Source: Warburgia ugandensis
Lineage: Eukaryota > Streptophyta > Magnoliopsida > Canellales > Canellaceae
Length of the DNA stretch: 64,000 nucleotides
Assembly (NCBI GenBank): GCA_035236585.1
Contig: CP141139.1
Span: 50,723,217-50,787,216, forward strand
Direction of reading: 5' to 3'
Both the position numbers and the translations under genes were made by a program. Under the pieces are notes generated by a model that saw nothing but the letters and a program-made list of their open reading frames with translations, was not told where the DNA came from and did not search any database. Shown one piece after another: positions 1 to 12,144 of this stretch (its first letter is position 1; each line of letters opens with the position of its first letter).

Positions 1-850
1 CAATACCATATTGTTGAAGAGTATCACTACAAGTAAACTGATGTTGAATTCCTTTTTCCTTGAAAATTTTTTCCAAAACTTGATTGAAATACTTATTTCC
101 ATTGTCAGAATGAAGTATTTTTATTTTTGTTTGAAATTGGTTTTCAACCATGTTAAAAAATGTGAAAGTTACAAACCATTTTTTTCCAGAAGATGTGGTA
201 ATTTTTGAAGGACCCCAAACATCACTATGAATCAAGTAAAAAGGTTTTGAGGCACAATATGGTTTTGAACTGTAAGTAGTGTGATGGCTATTTGATAAAT
301 GACAATTTTAACATTGAAAAGATGAACAATCCACATTTTTTAATAGAACAGGAAACATATATCTCAAATAAGAAAAACTAGGATATCCTAGCCTAAGATG
401 CCAAATCATTATTTGTTCTGGGACAGAGAGAGAACTAACACTAGTACTAAATCCCTGAGCTTGTTTATTACATAAGGTTGTCATCAAAATAGTAGATATC
501 ATCCACCATTCTAGCACTGCCAATCATCATCCCCGTGCTCAGATCCTAAAAAAGACAGTGTGAATTAGAAAAAATAGCACGACAATCAGAATCTTTAGAG
601 AGTTGACTCACAGATATGAGATTGCAAGCAAGCTTAGGTATATAAAGGAAAATTTTAGAGTGATTTTGTCAGAAATTTTGATAGAACCTTTCTCTGCGAT
701 AGATGAAAATTTTCCATCTGCAATTCTGACTTTTTTATCACTAGAACGCGGCAAATAAGAATGAAATATATGGGACAGATATGTCATGTGATCAGAAGCA
801 CCTGAATCAACGATCTAAGGTATAGGACTAGAATGAGAAGAGAAAGCACT
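1..850 (-). mobile_element. Ty1/Copia retrotransposon interior: protease, GAG-pre-integrase and integrase (decayed)
   Basis: Read on the minus strand, the region gives in order a Copia protease with IVDSGASDH (about 800-825), a LISVSQLSKDSD stretch typical of the end of the protease/GAG-pre-integrase linker, the pre-integrase motif MIWHLRLGYPSF (about 380-415), and integrase core text including LHSDNGNKYF and a QQYGI terminus near base 1. This is the normal Copia order. Pre-integrase Cys/His residues are partly kept, and several stops and frame changes break the reading frame. Reverse transcriptase and RNase H would lie beyond the left edge. The family call rests on motif recognition and order. 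The element lies in what is inferred to be an intron of the DUF863 gene. Confidence 0.85.
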
Positions 851-1262
851 AGAGTTGCTACTTGTTTGAGCCAAAGAAACACTAGGAATACTAGATTCTG
901 GATTAGATTTCAACAGCTTTAGAAGATCCATCTGCTTTTTACTAAAGGGAAAAGTATAAGCCTCACTTGCACGAGCATATCAGTTTTCATTAGACTCGGA
1001 CTTGGGCATCATGAGGACCTAAGATTTCAATTAAGGTTCTTGCTCTGCTAGATTCAAAGGGACGTGAAATACCCAAAAAGAAATACTTTGTTTCGAGTCT
1101 TTAAAACAGAGGACAAACAAAGTACTATATTCAGCAATAAAGGCCAAGAAAAAAGAAAAGCAAGGAATCTAATTCCTACTTTGATACCATTTGAACAATA
1201 AGAAATTAGATTTGAGTAAACAATAATGTATTATTATGATATACATATACACTAATAATCTT
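850..1262 (-). mobile_element. Copia gag remnant, primer-binding site and LTR stub
   Basis: Between the protease motif and position 1190 there are only about 370 bases, too short for a whole Copia gag. A gag C-terminal stretch (KKQMDLLKLLKSN) sits near 900-940 on the minus strand. At 1179-1189 the minus strand reads TGGTATCAAAG, the usual Copia primer site for initiator tRNA-Met, next to an LTR end ...TTGTTCA. The LTR therefore begins at about 1191 and is recognisable for only about 70 bases before the LINE tail at 1263. I infer that gag is internally deleted and that the LINE interrupts or replaces the LTR. Confidence 0.65.
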
Positions 1263-4240
1263 TCATCATCATCATCATCAAGACCTTATCCCAATTAGGG
1301 GTCAGCCACATAAATCTTATTCCTCCATTCCTCTCTATTAAGTACTATGGCTTCATTTAGTCCTAAAGTTTTTAAATATTTCTTCACCACTTCTATTCAC
1401 GTTCTTTTGGGCCTTCCCCTTGCCCTTTTAAAACATTCTACTTGTATTGCCTCACTCCTTCTAACCAGTGCCGTTGTTGGTCTCCTTTGAACATGTCCAA
1501 ACCATCTAAGTCTAATCTCCCTCATCTTGTTACCTATTAGTGCTACCCCTAAATTTCCTCTAATATTTTCATTTCTAATTCTATCATTTCTTGTCTTACC
1601 ACTCATCCATCTCAACATCCTCATTTCTGTGACGCTCATCCTATGAGCATGATGTTCCTTAACTGCACAACATTCTGATTCATAGAGCATGGCCGACCTT
1701 ATGGCCATCCTAGAGAATTCTCCTTTTAGTTTGAGTGGCACCCGGCGAACACACAAAACTCTAAATGCACATCTCCATTTTGTTCCAACCCACTTGGATT
1801 CTCTTGGTAACCTCCCTCTTAATCTCTCCACTCTCATGAATCATTGATCCTAAGTACCGAAAGTGATCTTTTACAGGGACTTCTTGGTTATCAATCTTGA
1901 CTGGTGTTCCACTCCTACTCTCCTTGCTAAAATTGCATTCCATATATTCTGTCTTAGTTTGGCTAATTTTAAATCCTTTAGATTCTAATGCTTCTCTCCA
2001 TAACTCTAGCTTTATGTTTACACCCTCGTCTCATCAAGTAAAGACTATATCATCTGCAAATAACATACACCAGAGAATCTCCTCGTGCAGATGTTTTGTA
2101 ACTCATCCAAAACCAATGTGAAAAGGTATGGGCTCAATGCCAATCCTTGGTGCAATCCTACAGTGACAAGAAAATCACCAATCTCCCCACTAGTGGTTTT
2201 AACATTTGTTACCGCTCCCTCATACATATCTTTAATTATGTCTATATACCCCTGCGAAACCCTTTTATTGCCTAACACCTTCTATATTAACTCTCTAGGG
2301 ACTCTATTATAAGCTTTCTCTTAGTCGATAAAGACCATATGAAGGTCTTTCCTCCTCTCCCTATATTTCTCTACTAATTGTCTTAGTAAGAAAATAGCTT
2401 TCATGGTAGACCCCCAGGCATGAAACCAAACTAATTCTCCAATACACTTGTTTCATGTCGTAGACTCTTCTCAATCACTCTTTCAAAAAGTTTCATAGTA
2501 TGGCTTATAAGTTTAATCCCCCGATAATTAGTGCAACTCTGAATGTCTCCTTTATTCTTATAGATTGGTATAATAGAACTTTTCCTCCACTCATCAGGTA
2601 TTTTCTTTGATTTTATAATCTTGTTAAACAACTTGGCCAACCAAACTACCCCAATATCTCACATATGCTTCCAAACCTTTATTGGTACACCATCCAACCC
2701 CATGGCCTTTCCTGATTTCATCTTTTTCAAGGCCTCTTTTACTCCAGGTATTCTAATTCTACGTTCATATCTATAATATCCAATGTTATTTAGATTTATA
2801 TTATTTTCAATCCCTATATTCTCAAAGACAGTGTCATTTAACAATTTTTGAAAATATGTTACCCACCTTTGTTTGATCTCATCATCTTTAGCTAATACCT
2901 TTTGATCATCGCTTTTAATACACCTAACATGATCTAAGTCCTTATCCTTCTATTCTCTTACTTTTGCAAGTTTAAACACATCTTTCTCACCTTATCTTAT
3001 TCCTAGTCTATTATAGAGCTCATCATATGTTTTAAGTTTAGCCTCACTTACTATTCTCTTAGCAACGTTTTTAGCATTATTATATTGTTCATAGTTTTCA
3101 TTATTTCTAATCTTCTGTCATGCTTTAAAACGCATCCATTTTTCTTTAATAACTTTTTGCACTGTTTCACTCCACCACCATGTTTCCTTTGCTAATAGCC
3201 TTTTACCTTTAGATATTCCTAAGACATCCTTTGCCACTTTCTTAATGGACTCAACCATATTAGTCCACATGATATTTACTTCTATTTCATAGTTCCAATT
3301 TCCTTCTACCTTCAACTTATTTTTGAATGAGGTTATTTTCTCTCCTTTTAAGTTCCACCACTTAGTTTTTGGATGTGTATTAAGTTCAGTTCTTTTAGTC
3401 TATCTTTTAATATGGATATCCATAACCATTAACCTATGTTGTGAGGTTAAACTCTCACCAGGTATTACCTTACAATCCTTACATATAGATCGTTCATTAT
3501 TCCTAAGTAGAAAAAAGTCTATTTGGCTTTTATGAAGTCCACTTTAAAGGTTATTAAGTGTTCATCCCTCTTCTTAAAGAGTGTATTTGCAATAGACAGG
3601 TTATATGACAAAGAAAAATCAAGGATATTCTCCCCCATCTCATTTCGTTCACCTATACCATACTCTCCGTGTAGTCTATCATATCCTTTCTTATCTTTTC
3701 CTACATAGCCATTTAAGTCTCCTCCTAAAAATATCCCCTCAGTGTTAGGAATTTCTTGCATGACTCCCTCCATATCTTCCCAAAACTATCTCTTGATTAT
3801 ATTTTGTAATCTTACTTGTGGTGCGTATGCACTTATAACATTTATAATCTGCTCTCCTAGAACAATTTTTATTATTATAATTCTATCACAAATTCTTTTA
3901 ACGTCTACAACTTTATCCTTTAATACCTTATCCACTATTATTCCTATGCCATTTTTGTTATTTTCCTTTCCTACATACCATAATTTATACCCATCTATTT
4001 CTCCAGCTTTAGTCCCTTTCCACTTGGTTTCTTAGATACAAGCGATGGTGACTCTCCTACATTTCATCGTGTCTACTAACTTCAAACTCTTACCTATCAA
4101 TATCCATACATTCCATGTAGCGATGCGAATCTTATGTTCTGGAGATACCCTATTTACTATCGCCTTTCTCGACCTCCATAGTATGAACCCATGTCCATTT
4201 TTCACTGCACCTAGGTTCAGACGAAAACTGAAAGACATAA
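1263..4240 (-). mobile_element. RTE-clade non-LTR retrotransposon (LINE), nearly full coding length but decayed
   Basis: On the minus strand the element reads endonuclease, reverse transcriptase and C-terminal region in order. The endonuclease starts near 4130 with RIATWNVW and contains an IFLGGDLNGYVG catalytic-type block (about 3690-3730). Reverse transcriptase blocks include GKAMGLDGVPIKVW (about 2660-2710), NYRGIKLI (about 2510-2530) and the FADD active site at 2049-2060. The C-terminal part has RLRWFGHVQRRP (about 1480-1520), characteristic of plant RTE elements. The 3' end is a (TGA)n tail, seen as (TCA)n on the plus strand at 1263-1280, which fits RTE elements ending in a short microsatellite rather than poly(A). 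Numerous stops and frameshifts show it is inactive; one lies just upstream of FADD. The 5' end is uncertain and could extend to about 4280. Confidence 0.92.
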
Positions 4241-4280
4241 GTAATTCAATGGTAAAGATTATGGGGAACTATAACTAATG

Positions 4281-5223
4281 AAAAAGAATTAATGCAAAGA
4301 CATGGAAGTAAAAATTAACAAAAGGACATTTGACTATCAGCTAGTTATTCCTACAAAGTCATATGCCGGAATGCAAATCTAAGCAACACGTCTCATACAA
4401 ATAGATGCAAGATATAGGTATTTAGTAATCCAAACCATTCAGCTGTTGGAAGACATTTTAGATAGGTAAATGCCACAACAGTCTCATGCATTGGACAATC
4501 TAACTCGGTGTTTGGATGAGGCTTTCATATTTGTTTTCATAGACTTTCTAAGGCCATTTATTTTACACTGAAACCAATCACAGTTCTGAGCATGTAATAT
4601 CCCAGATGGGCCTAGTAGATGAATAGTTGGATCAACAAAAAGCCATCCCCACATACTCCTTTTAGCAACTTGTATATTTCTTGGCTTTCCCATGGACGTA
4701 TACTAAGGTCTTTTGACTTTCTGACCTATATAATCTAGCCAATTTTATCTGAATCTGGATAGGGAAATGGCAGGGACACGCATTTCAAATAGCATAGAGA
4801 CCTCTATAGGCATCATTTATTCCTTTTGAAGTATCCAAAAAGCATTGGATGGGTGTCAAATGGGTGTCTATGCAATTTGAAAAAGGGTGTTCCTATCAAT
4901 TTCCATCTTGATATAGCATTTATATTCTATATCTATAAGTAATATCTCTATCACAATATACATTTCAATTACCAATCAATTATACAGATGTGTGGATGCC
5001 GTTCTCCTTTTGTCCAAGGTGACATGTGCATATTAAGTCAACCAAGTTCACTACAACTAACACTGGTACACCATCTTATTACAGCATATAAGAAAGAACA
5101 AATAGCTTAATTTGAGTTCTCTTTCAGAAGAATATATGTGTCACATTATATTTACAAACCAAGAAATATTAATGAAAATGATTCCTGCTTCTTATTATCA
5201 TGGGATACTGGCAAAGAACTTAC
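4281..5223. other. Intron-like spacer between LINE and DUF863 exon 2
   Basis: No coding similarity is recognised here. The stretch lies directly downstream, on the minus strand, of the exon 2 donor site, so it is best read as intron sequence of the DUF863 gene. A 69-codon minus ORF at 4484-4693 has no family features I recognise. Confidence 0.5.
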
Positions 5224-7472
5224 CAGGTTCTGAGTTAAAGGATAGTGCACGTCTCACTCCATCATTTACCCCATGCAAAATGTCTGGAAGAGTCCTGTGG
5301 TCTCTGCCTTTCTGGTTATCTTGGAAGCAATCCGTCGGCTGGCCCAGGATGCTTAAGCTTGGTTTAAAGGATGGTTGCTGGCCGTGGAGTGCATTATGGT
5401 AGACTGTGGAGCCTATTAAATCATTAGAAGCTGAAGCATTCACTTCCCCATTGCCAATTCCATGGATAGGTTCATTCAAGTCAGCTAAACATCGACTGTG
5501 CGAACTGTCTTGTGCACATGAATCTGATTTTCGACTATCTCCTGTGGTACTAAGGGTGCCACTAGCTCCAAGAGTCAGCTTCAAATCTCTCTCAGGCTCA
5601 ACACCACTGTTGTTATTGAAAGAGTATGGTTTTCCCAAAGAGATCTCACAGGGTTTTTCATCTCCAACTCCTTTCTCATCTTCACTATCAATGTATTCAT
5701 CAGCAGGAAGTTGAAGGTCAAATGTTCTCTTTGGAAGCTTCTTGTGTTTGGGGTCCAATAGGTCACAATCATTTAAGCTATTTCCATTTTGCATTAGACT
5801 GGAACCTGCCCATTCAGTACTTTCCTTTAAGAAGTTTAGAGGGAAAACCCCATTGCTGGTGCCTAAAAAAGATGGCGCATAACAGTCTGAGCTCACAAAA
5901 GAAGGAATTTTCCATATCTTCTGGGTGTCTTCAGATGGCGCTTGAGATGAAAATGGATATGATTGTGATGTAACTGTTGATACAGAATATTTGTTAGCTT
6001 CTTGTCTTTGGACCTCATTCATCAAGTCCCTTTGTATTTTATAAAGTCGGTGGAGTTCACACACCTGTAACATAACGCCATTGTTGCACTTATAGATGAA
6101 TGCATGCGTTTAATAAACTAATCAAAGAACTTGAAAAGTTCACCGAGTCTACAAATAAATAGGACTACCTCTAGTAACCCAATTAACTTGAAACATTCTG
6201 AACGTGAAAGGAAATGTGACTTGCAAACTTAAAAGTTCACAAAGCCCATCCCCTGACAGCAACGCACTATCTCTGATGGTAACTGATTACAGCTACTTAA
6301 GATGTTGATAGGGCACTAAATAAAATTGGACGTCGATAATAAGTTTAAATATCACAAGATTCAATCGGAGTTTGTAGACCATTTAGACTGCACTTTAAGA
6401 CTTCCTAGATCCTACAGTTTGAGACCTTTTTAATCCATCAGATACTCAAATCTGATTCTGCCACTAGGAGCCTCTTTGTGAAACTCCAAAACATGTCAGC
6501 ATTTCTGGTTATATTGTTTATTTGGCTCAAGAGAAACTACTAGAAATTGGTGGAAATTGCTGAAGAAGAAAGAAGAGAGAAAACTCAAGGCTGTTCTGTG
6601 CGGAACTATAAAACTCAACTTTGATGGTTGTGCTGTGGGGAACTCAAGGCTCATTTAGATAATAGAGATGACAAAGATGAGACACTTGGCTTACAGGGGC
6701 CCATGGTATTTGCATTTGTAACTAGGATGAGCTTCACTTTTCATGGTAGATAAGCTGTGACTTGAACCCTCAACTTCTTGGTTGTGAAACAAGACACAAA
6801 CATCATGCTAGAGCTTCCTTGTGGATCTTCATATTTGTAATAAGAATGTGCAGAAGATTTAGCATGGAAGGAAACTCTATGACCATTATAGATTTATAGG
6901 TTGGGGGACCTAACAAGAATGGCTATTCTTGGAAGCTTGCTCATATCATCAAGACAAATCCCTGCAGTCAAGAAATGAAGATATTTGTTTCTTCAAATTT
7001 CCTGAATGGCCAATAATCATGTTCAATGACTTACCAACGAGAATATTTTAGATGCAGTTGCTGTCCCACTCTTATTTTCTGTATTTTATCTCTATTAGTA
7101 AATCTCTTCCCTTTTGGGAAAAAAAAAAAAATTGGCTATGACAAAGCTAGTACAAAGAAAATTCCAAAAATGTATTTATTCTATGATTCTATCACATAGA
7201 TAAAAGCCCACTCGCTGACAGAAAAGAGAGCTTCACTTAATGGGACTGAGCTGTACCTGCTTCCTGAATGTTGCCTCATGGTGAATCATTGTCTGCTTCA
7301 GAGCATCTTTATTAAAATCCAGATGACCCTGTGTGAAACCATTGTAATATGGTGCAGACTTAAACACCTTATCTTCATAAAAGCGTGACCAATCACCATT
7401 GTTAGCATCCTCATTAAGATCCCCCATGAAATATCCTGGCAAGTAATTTTTACACTGTACTTTTGTTCCCAT
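5224..7472 (-). CDS. DUF863-family plant nuclear-type protein, 5' part (two coding exons; gene continues past left edge)
   Basis: Coding exon 1 is 7257-7472 (72 codons) and exon 2 is 5224-6064 (841 nt), giving at least 352 residues in total. The start is the ATG at 7470-7472, whose product begins MGTKVQCKNYLPGYF, the hallmark N-terminus of plant DUF863 proteins. An acceptor AG lies two bases upstream of the ATG, so the upstream in-frame Phe-rich extension is intron. The exon 1 donor is CAG|gtacag and the exon 2 acceptor ttacag|GTG. The join gives EATFRKQ-VCELHRLYKIQRDL, the conserved family segment. Exon 2 also carries DLQLPADEYID, LKLTLG and DLNEP, the last resembling short LxLxL/DLN motifs that recruit corepressors. 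Exon 2 ends at CCTG|gtaagt in phase 1, so further exons are required. None is found between 1 and 5223, where transposons sit. The molecular function of the family is not established; a nuclear role is inference. Confidence 0.9.
6065..7256 (-). other. Intron between DUF863 coding exons 1 and 2
   Basis: It is bounded by a GT donor at 7256-7255 and an AG acceptor at 6066-6065 on the minus strand. It includes a plus-strand fragment near 6590-6650 reading KLNFDGCAVGNS, like the RNase H domain carried by plant L1 LINEs, and is otherwise featureless. Confidence 0.8.
6585..6860 (+). mobile_element. LINE-derived RNase H fragment inside the intron (weak)
   Basis: The plus strand contains TIKLNFDGCAVGNS, matching the first beta-strand motif (KLNFDGA..GNPG) of RNase H domains found at the C-terminus of plant L1 elements. 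Stops follow at once and the rest of the domain is hard to trace. It lies antisense to the host gene. The call rests on one motif. Confidence 0.4.
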
Positions 7473-7971
7473 TCCTGCAAACTTAAAGGAAAAAGGAAAA
7501 AAGAAGAAGAATATAAAAACAACTCCTCTCAATGAATAAGATAACTACAAACAACATTATAGTCAGTATTTCAGCAGTCGGCTTACATAGAAAAGTAAAA
7601 ATACTACAATTGTCACCCCAAAACCTGAAAAACTGAAATTCGCAGAAATTGTCTAGAGAACAGACATCTTGCCATTGCTAATACAAAGTACTGAAGGTGA
7701 AATGGTGCTGCCAAGTTGCTTTTCAGGATTGTTCACTGGCTAAATCAGGTTATAGCAGTACTGTTGTCCAAGTTGGACTATCCTTGCTACATGCGAGATT
7801 GATGGTAGAAGTGAATACAAGAAGGCATCCCTCAACACAAAAGATGGATCCAGACACTCTTCTTGTTTAAGTACACACAATTAGGGAAGAACCAAGACTC
7901 AATGTTTTCATATCCCATCATTTAAAATATAAACGTTACAACACGAGAATATTTGCAATTTTAACAGGAAG

Positions 7972-8193
7972 CTACTGGACAGGATTTCCATAAAAAGGGA
8001 AGCCCAGTGCACATAGCTTCCACGTATACAGGGTCTGAAGAAGGGGCGGACCACAAAGGTCTATAGTATGCAGCCTTACCTTGCATTCTGCAAGAGGCTC
8101 TGTGTCCACACCTTGAACCCGTGACCTCAAGGTCACACGACGACAACTCTACCATTGCGTCAAGGCTCCCCTTCTACTGGACAGGATTTCCAT
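7972..8193 (-). mobile_element. Au-type tRNA-derived SINE with perfect 20-bp target-site duplication
   Basis: The SINE body is 7992-8173, read on the minus strand. It starts GGGGAGCCTTG, has a box A-like TGACGCAATGGTAGAG and a box B GGTCACGGGTTCAAGG, followed by CCTCTTGCAGAATGCAAGG, GTGGTCCGCCCCTTC and a GTGCACTGGGCT...TTTTT end. This is the body plan of the Au SINE, which is widespread in angiosperms. Both flanks (7972-7991 and 8174-8193) carry the identical 20-mer CTACTGGACAGGATTTCCAT, so both ends are defined exactly. The perfect duplication implies a fairly recent insertion. Confidence 0.95.
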
Positions 8194-8199
8194 GAGTAC

Positions 8200-9950
8200 A
8201 AATTCAACTAAGAATTGAATGACCAGTCTCATGATCGTAACCATTTGAAACTTAGATTTGTCCATGGATCCAAGAAACATTAAATGTGATCCAATTAATA
8301 TAAGAAGCTCAACTTGGTCAACTGTTCAAAAAGATTACATCATGGTTTCTCATATTGGTGAGTATGATAAGTTCAGAGTTTGAGGGATCCGATAAGATTA
8401 TGCCCCACTATTACTACAATAGGTAAAAGAAGTGGCAATTGTATCATCATTGTATTGGTCAGGGCCAGATCAGCAAGCATTTCAGCATGTAGACCTATTT
8501 TGGCAATACTGTTTTCACAAGCCTCCATTATTGAGTCAAAGTAACACTATTTCCTGGTGCATATACATGACTAAACCCATAGTTTTATACTTCTGAACTC
8601 TCTAAAATAGGGAATACCACCAATTGTATGTGATCTTCAAACAAATCAAGTATAACAAGGATAAATTAAAATGTTAGATTGACAGAAATTAAACTTTGAA
8701 AAAATGTAACCCTTTCCAATGCCATTGAACACCATGCCCGAGATAATATTACTATCCAGTTTTCAAGTTTCCTCCTTTGTGAAGGAACCAATTCCAAATA
8801 ACAATCTTCTCATAGTGTTTCTTTTTTCTTCCCCAGTCTCCACAACAACTTCCCGTGATGTCCTTTTTCCTTAAAATAAAAGCTTCCAAGATGAAGAATC
8901 CACTTTCTAAATGTGCACATTCTTTGCCAAAATCAAGGCCATAAAGGACCCTAAAATCAAACTATGACAAAGTAAACAACTATGGCAAATGAGCTATTAT
9001 TATCCAAGCAGCCCCTTTAAGCATTACAGTTTAGCTAAAAAGAGGCTAAATAGGCTAAATAGCTGCCATAATTAATAATAGCTCCAACAATTGAAGTGTG
9101 AAAAAATCATCACCATATGTGGGAAACTCATAAGCTTCTTCCCTAAATGAAGAGGACAATATCCACCAATATTATGTTCAAGATAAATAATATTAACTGT
9201 TAATTATGATTATTGAAGCAGTTGCACTGGATGTGTAGCAGCCAAATATAATCCACCAGAAAAGTTTCTAAATAAGAGAACAATACGGAAATTGTCTCAA
9301 CATGAATGGATGCGATTTAGTTTCCCATTTTCCAAAGATGGAGATTCTTCTCTTTGTGCACCAAATATCGGATCCTTCAAGAGGTTCTCTTAGCACACAA
9401 AGGTTACGTCCCACATTGCTAGTAAGATAAAGTGCAAAACAAGCTAGCCTGGTAAAATTTATTTTGTGCTATTGCAATTTGCATCTCCATGTCTTTGTAC
9501 TCACGATGTGCATAGGCATCATGATACTGCCCAAACTGCAGTTCCTCATAAGATATGAGAGGCATTATAATTCATAATATGCAACATCGGCAATCAATGC
9601 ATGTTCTTAATGAATAAACCCAAGAAGGAAAGAAGAACTTGCATAAAACGATGTTCACTTCTCATTCTAGGTTGGATACAAACTTCTGGAGGCTTTCACT
9701 GTGCAAACTGCAGCAGTCTAAGAATTAGAAATGTAGCATCTCCACTGTCTTACCACATGGGAAAGGATGCAATTACAGGACTATAATAATACAAGGCAAA
9801 CACAACCCACTTACTTTTGCAGCCCCCAGACACATGACTTCTAATTAGTCAAAATCGCGTTCATAGCATATATCAAACTGAGGCCATTGAATCTTGGGCT
9901 GATGAGGAGAAAATACATTCCTTTATTGACCAAACATGGTTTATGAAGAT
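8200..9950. other. Intron sequence without recognised features
   Basis: Nothing is recognised on either strand. The short ORF at 9601-9786 has no family signature. Confidence 0.5.
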
Positions 9951-9956
9951 CCTGGA

Positions 9957-10167
9957 TGGGGTTAGAATAAAAAAAGGGCAGCTCTGGTGCACAAAGCTCC
10001 CGCCTATGTGGGGTACGGGGAAGGGGCGGACCACAAGGGCCTAAAGTACACAGCCTTACCCTGCATTTTGCAAGAGGCTGTTTCCATGCCTTGAACCCAT
10101 GACCTCAAGGTCACACGACAACAACTTTTATTGTTGCGCTAAGGCTCCCCCTTTCTGGGGTTAGAAT
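9957..10167 (-). mobile_element. Au-type tRNA-derived SINE with 12-bp target-site duplication
   Basis: The body at 9969-10155 on the minus strand has the same landmarks as the copy at 7992-8173: GGGGGAGCC start, GCGCAA, box B with GGTCATGGGTTCAAGG, CCTCTTGCAAAATGCAGGG, GTGGTCCGCCCCTTCCCC and a TTTTTT terminus. The flanks repeat TGGGGTTAGAAT at 9957-9968 and 10156-10167. It lies in the same intron and orientation as the first copy. Confidence 0.93.
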
Positions 10168-12144
10168 GTGGGAAAAATTATTATTCTATCCAATGCCAAA
10201 GGCACTAATGGGAATTGAGCTCCTCAACTTATTTGTATAACGAATCCTTCCTTGGGCGTTCTGCCTCCTTTCTTCTCCTTTTTGTGGATAATTATAAAAA
10301 TTACCGCCGCATAAAACTTAAATATTTAATGTAAAAATGGGATTCTTAGCATTTTTCCTTCCATGAGGCCAGATGTCATTGATTATGGTTCGAGAATGAA
10401 TAAATTGTCCCAATGGATTGACCCCACATTTGAATATCAATACTGACTCTAAACGAAGAGTAATCAACAGTAGTAGAGTAAGCCAAGACTTATGGGTCAT
10501 AAAGTCAAAGGCAACAAGGTTGCAGTTCCTTAAATCACATGCCCACAACATCTTTCACTAAAGCTCCTTCTTTCCAAATGTGCATATCCACTGTTCACAA
10601 AGATGAGAGGCTTGGACATAATATTCAATGTGGCTTGAAATATTATGCTCCTACCAGGCGATGAAAAATATGACATAAAAATGGCCATATTCTTGATAAT
10701 TCAAATGAAAATCTCAAATTGTGAAATTCATGAAACTGAGATTTATGTACAAACCATATCAGCAAGTTGGAAATGATCTCCACGAAATCACAAATGACCT
10801 GCTTCATAACTATCTGATGGCCCAATTATATTTCTAAATATAGATAGATTACAAAAGTAGAGCAACTTTTAATGGAAGCAGGCATGTTGAACAAGAATGA
10901 TTCCAACAAAGCCTGTTCAGGATAACCACATAATAGGTAAAATACAACTCTTTAATGAACTTGTCCAATAGATGAAGTGAATTTCTCTAGGAGGAGATGA
11001 TAAGAATAAAACTACAGTAAGAAGCAGACCATAGGCTTCCAGGAACTGGACAACCATGCAACTGTAACCTCAACACCAGTGCACCTCACCCACTGATATT
11101 CCAAGTCACTCCACAGCAATGCAACAAATTCACACTCAATTTGAATCCTAACTTCAACAGGAATCCCAGACACAGCTTATTAACCATAATCAAGTAGAAC
11201 AAATGAAGCATCTAATCAGGCAGCCCTACAAACAGCATAAAGCCAACATTCACCAACAAAGAGAGTGACCCTACATGTCTTAACCTTTATGACATTTCAA
11301 GCAAATGAAAATCAGGAATAGCATTTCTACAATCATCAAGTCACTATAAAATGCAAACAAGTCCTCAGTGTTACACGCCGCAGACCTGATTCTTACAAAG
11401 AACAAATTGAAACAATAGCCTTTCGAGTATAAAATCTTGACTAATCACTTCAAGCAATAAAATCACATACAATGTGAAAACCGCCATTTATCGATACATG
11501 CCCAGAATCCAGGTGGGATGATACGGAAAGAAACAAAACCAAACAGCATTTACAAGCGAAAGGCTTAAAAGCATCATTATCACTATCATCACTTTATCTG
11601 CCTTCAACAATTACACCTTTACGGAGAACAATTATCAAATTGGAGCAAATAAAAGAGATCGCAACATCTAAACTCGAAAGAAAAGAAACATCGACAAGGC
11701 AGAGATATATTCCTAAACTAGAAATCCAAAACCCGGCCAGTTACCAAAATCATCAAAAAGAAAAACCATAAAAATTCCAAAATCCTATCCATCAGAACCG
11801 ACAAATAAATAAGCTAAGAAAATCATATCATAAAACCCCCAAACTGAAAACTCAGAAATAAGTAAGAACAGAAGCAAACAACCACCTAAAAAGCATCAAC
11901 AAACAAGTAAAAAGAACAAATAAAACCATCTAATACCCTAATCACTAAATGCAAAAGCCATCAAAACCCAGATTGAAACCAAACTAAAAGCTCCGAACAA
12001 ACAAAAATTTCCCTGAAACCACTTAAACTGCATCAAAATTCAACAAAAGTAGAACCCGTTTAAACCCAAATCCCCAAATGCAAAGCCCATCAAAACCCAG
12101 AACAACTACAAGCCAAAAATGCATAAAAATAAACAAAAATTTAC

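Larger units (their letters stand above)
7475..12144 (-). other. Long 5'UTR intron of the DUF863 gene
   Basis: The acceptor ttgcag lies just before exon base 7474. A matching minus-strand donor TTTAAG|gtaaat is seen at about 12145. The roughly 4.7 kb between holds two Au SINEs in the same orientation as the gene and no other recognised coding matter. The 11.0-12.1 kb portion is strongly T/G-rich on the minus strand, as expected near the 5' end of a plant intron. The donor choice is inferred from its consensus and from the leader-like sequence beside it, not from transcripts. Confidence 0.6.

Noticed and set aside
5112-5973. Plus-strand frames of 96-115 codons over DUF863 exon 2
   Set aside because: Antisense shadows of a recognised coding exon with correct splice sites.
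7298-7532. N-terminal extension with a Phe-rich stretch before the DUF863 start
   Set aside because: It is the polypyrimidine tract and acceptor of the 5'UTR intron. The family N-terminus begins at the ATG at 7470-7472.
7992-10155. tRNA genes suggested by box A and box B sequences
   Set aside because: The tRNA-like heads belong to Au SINEs with defined ends and do not fold into complete tRNAs with an acceptor stem.
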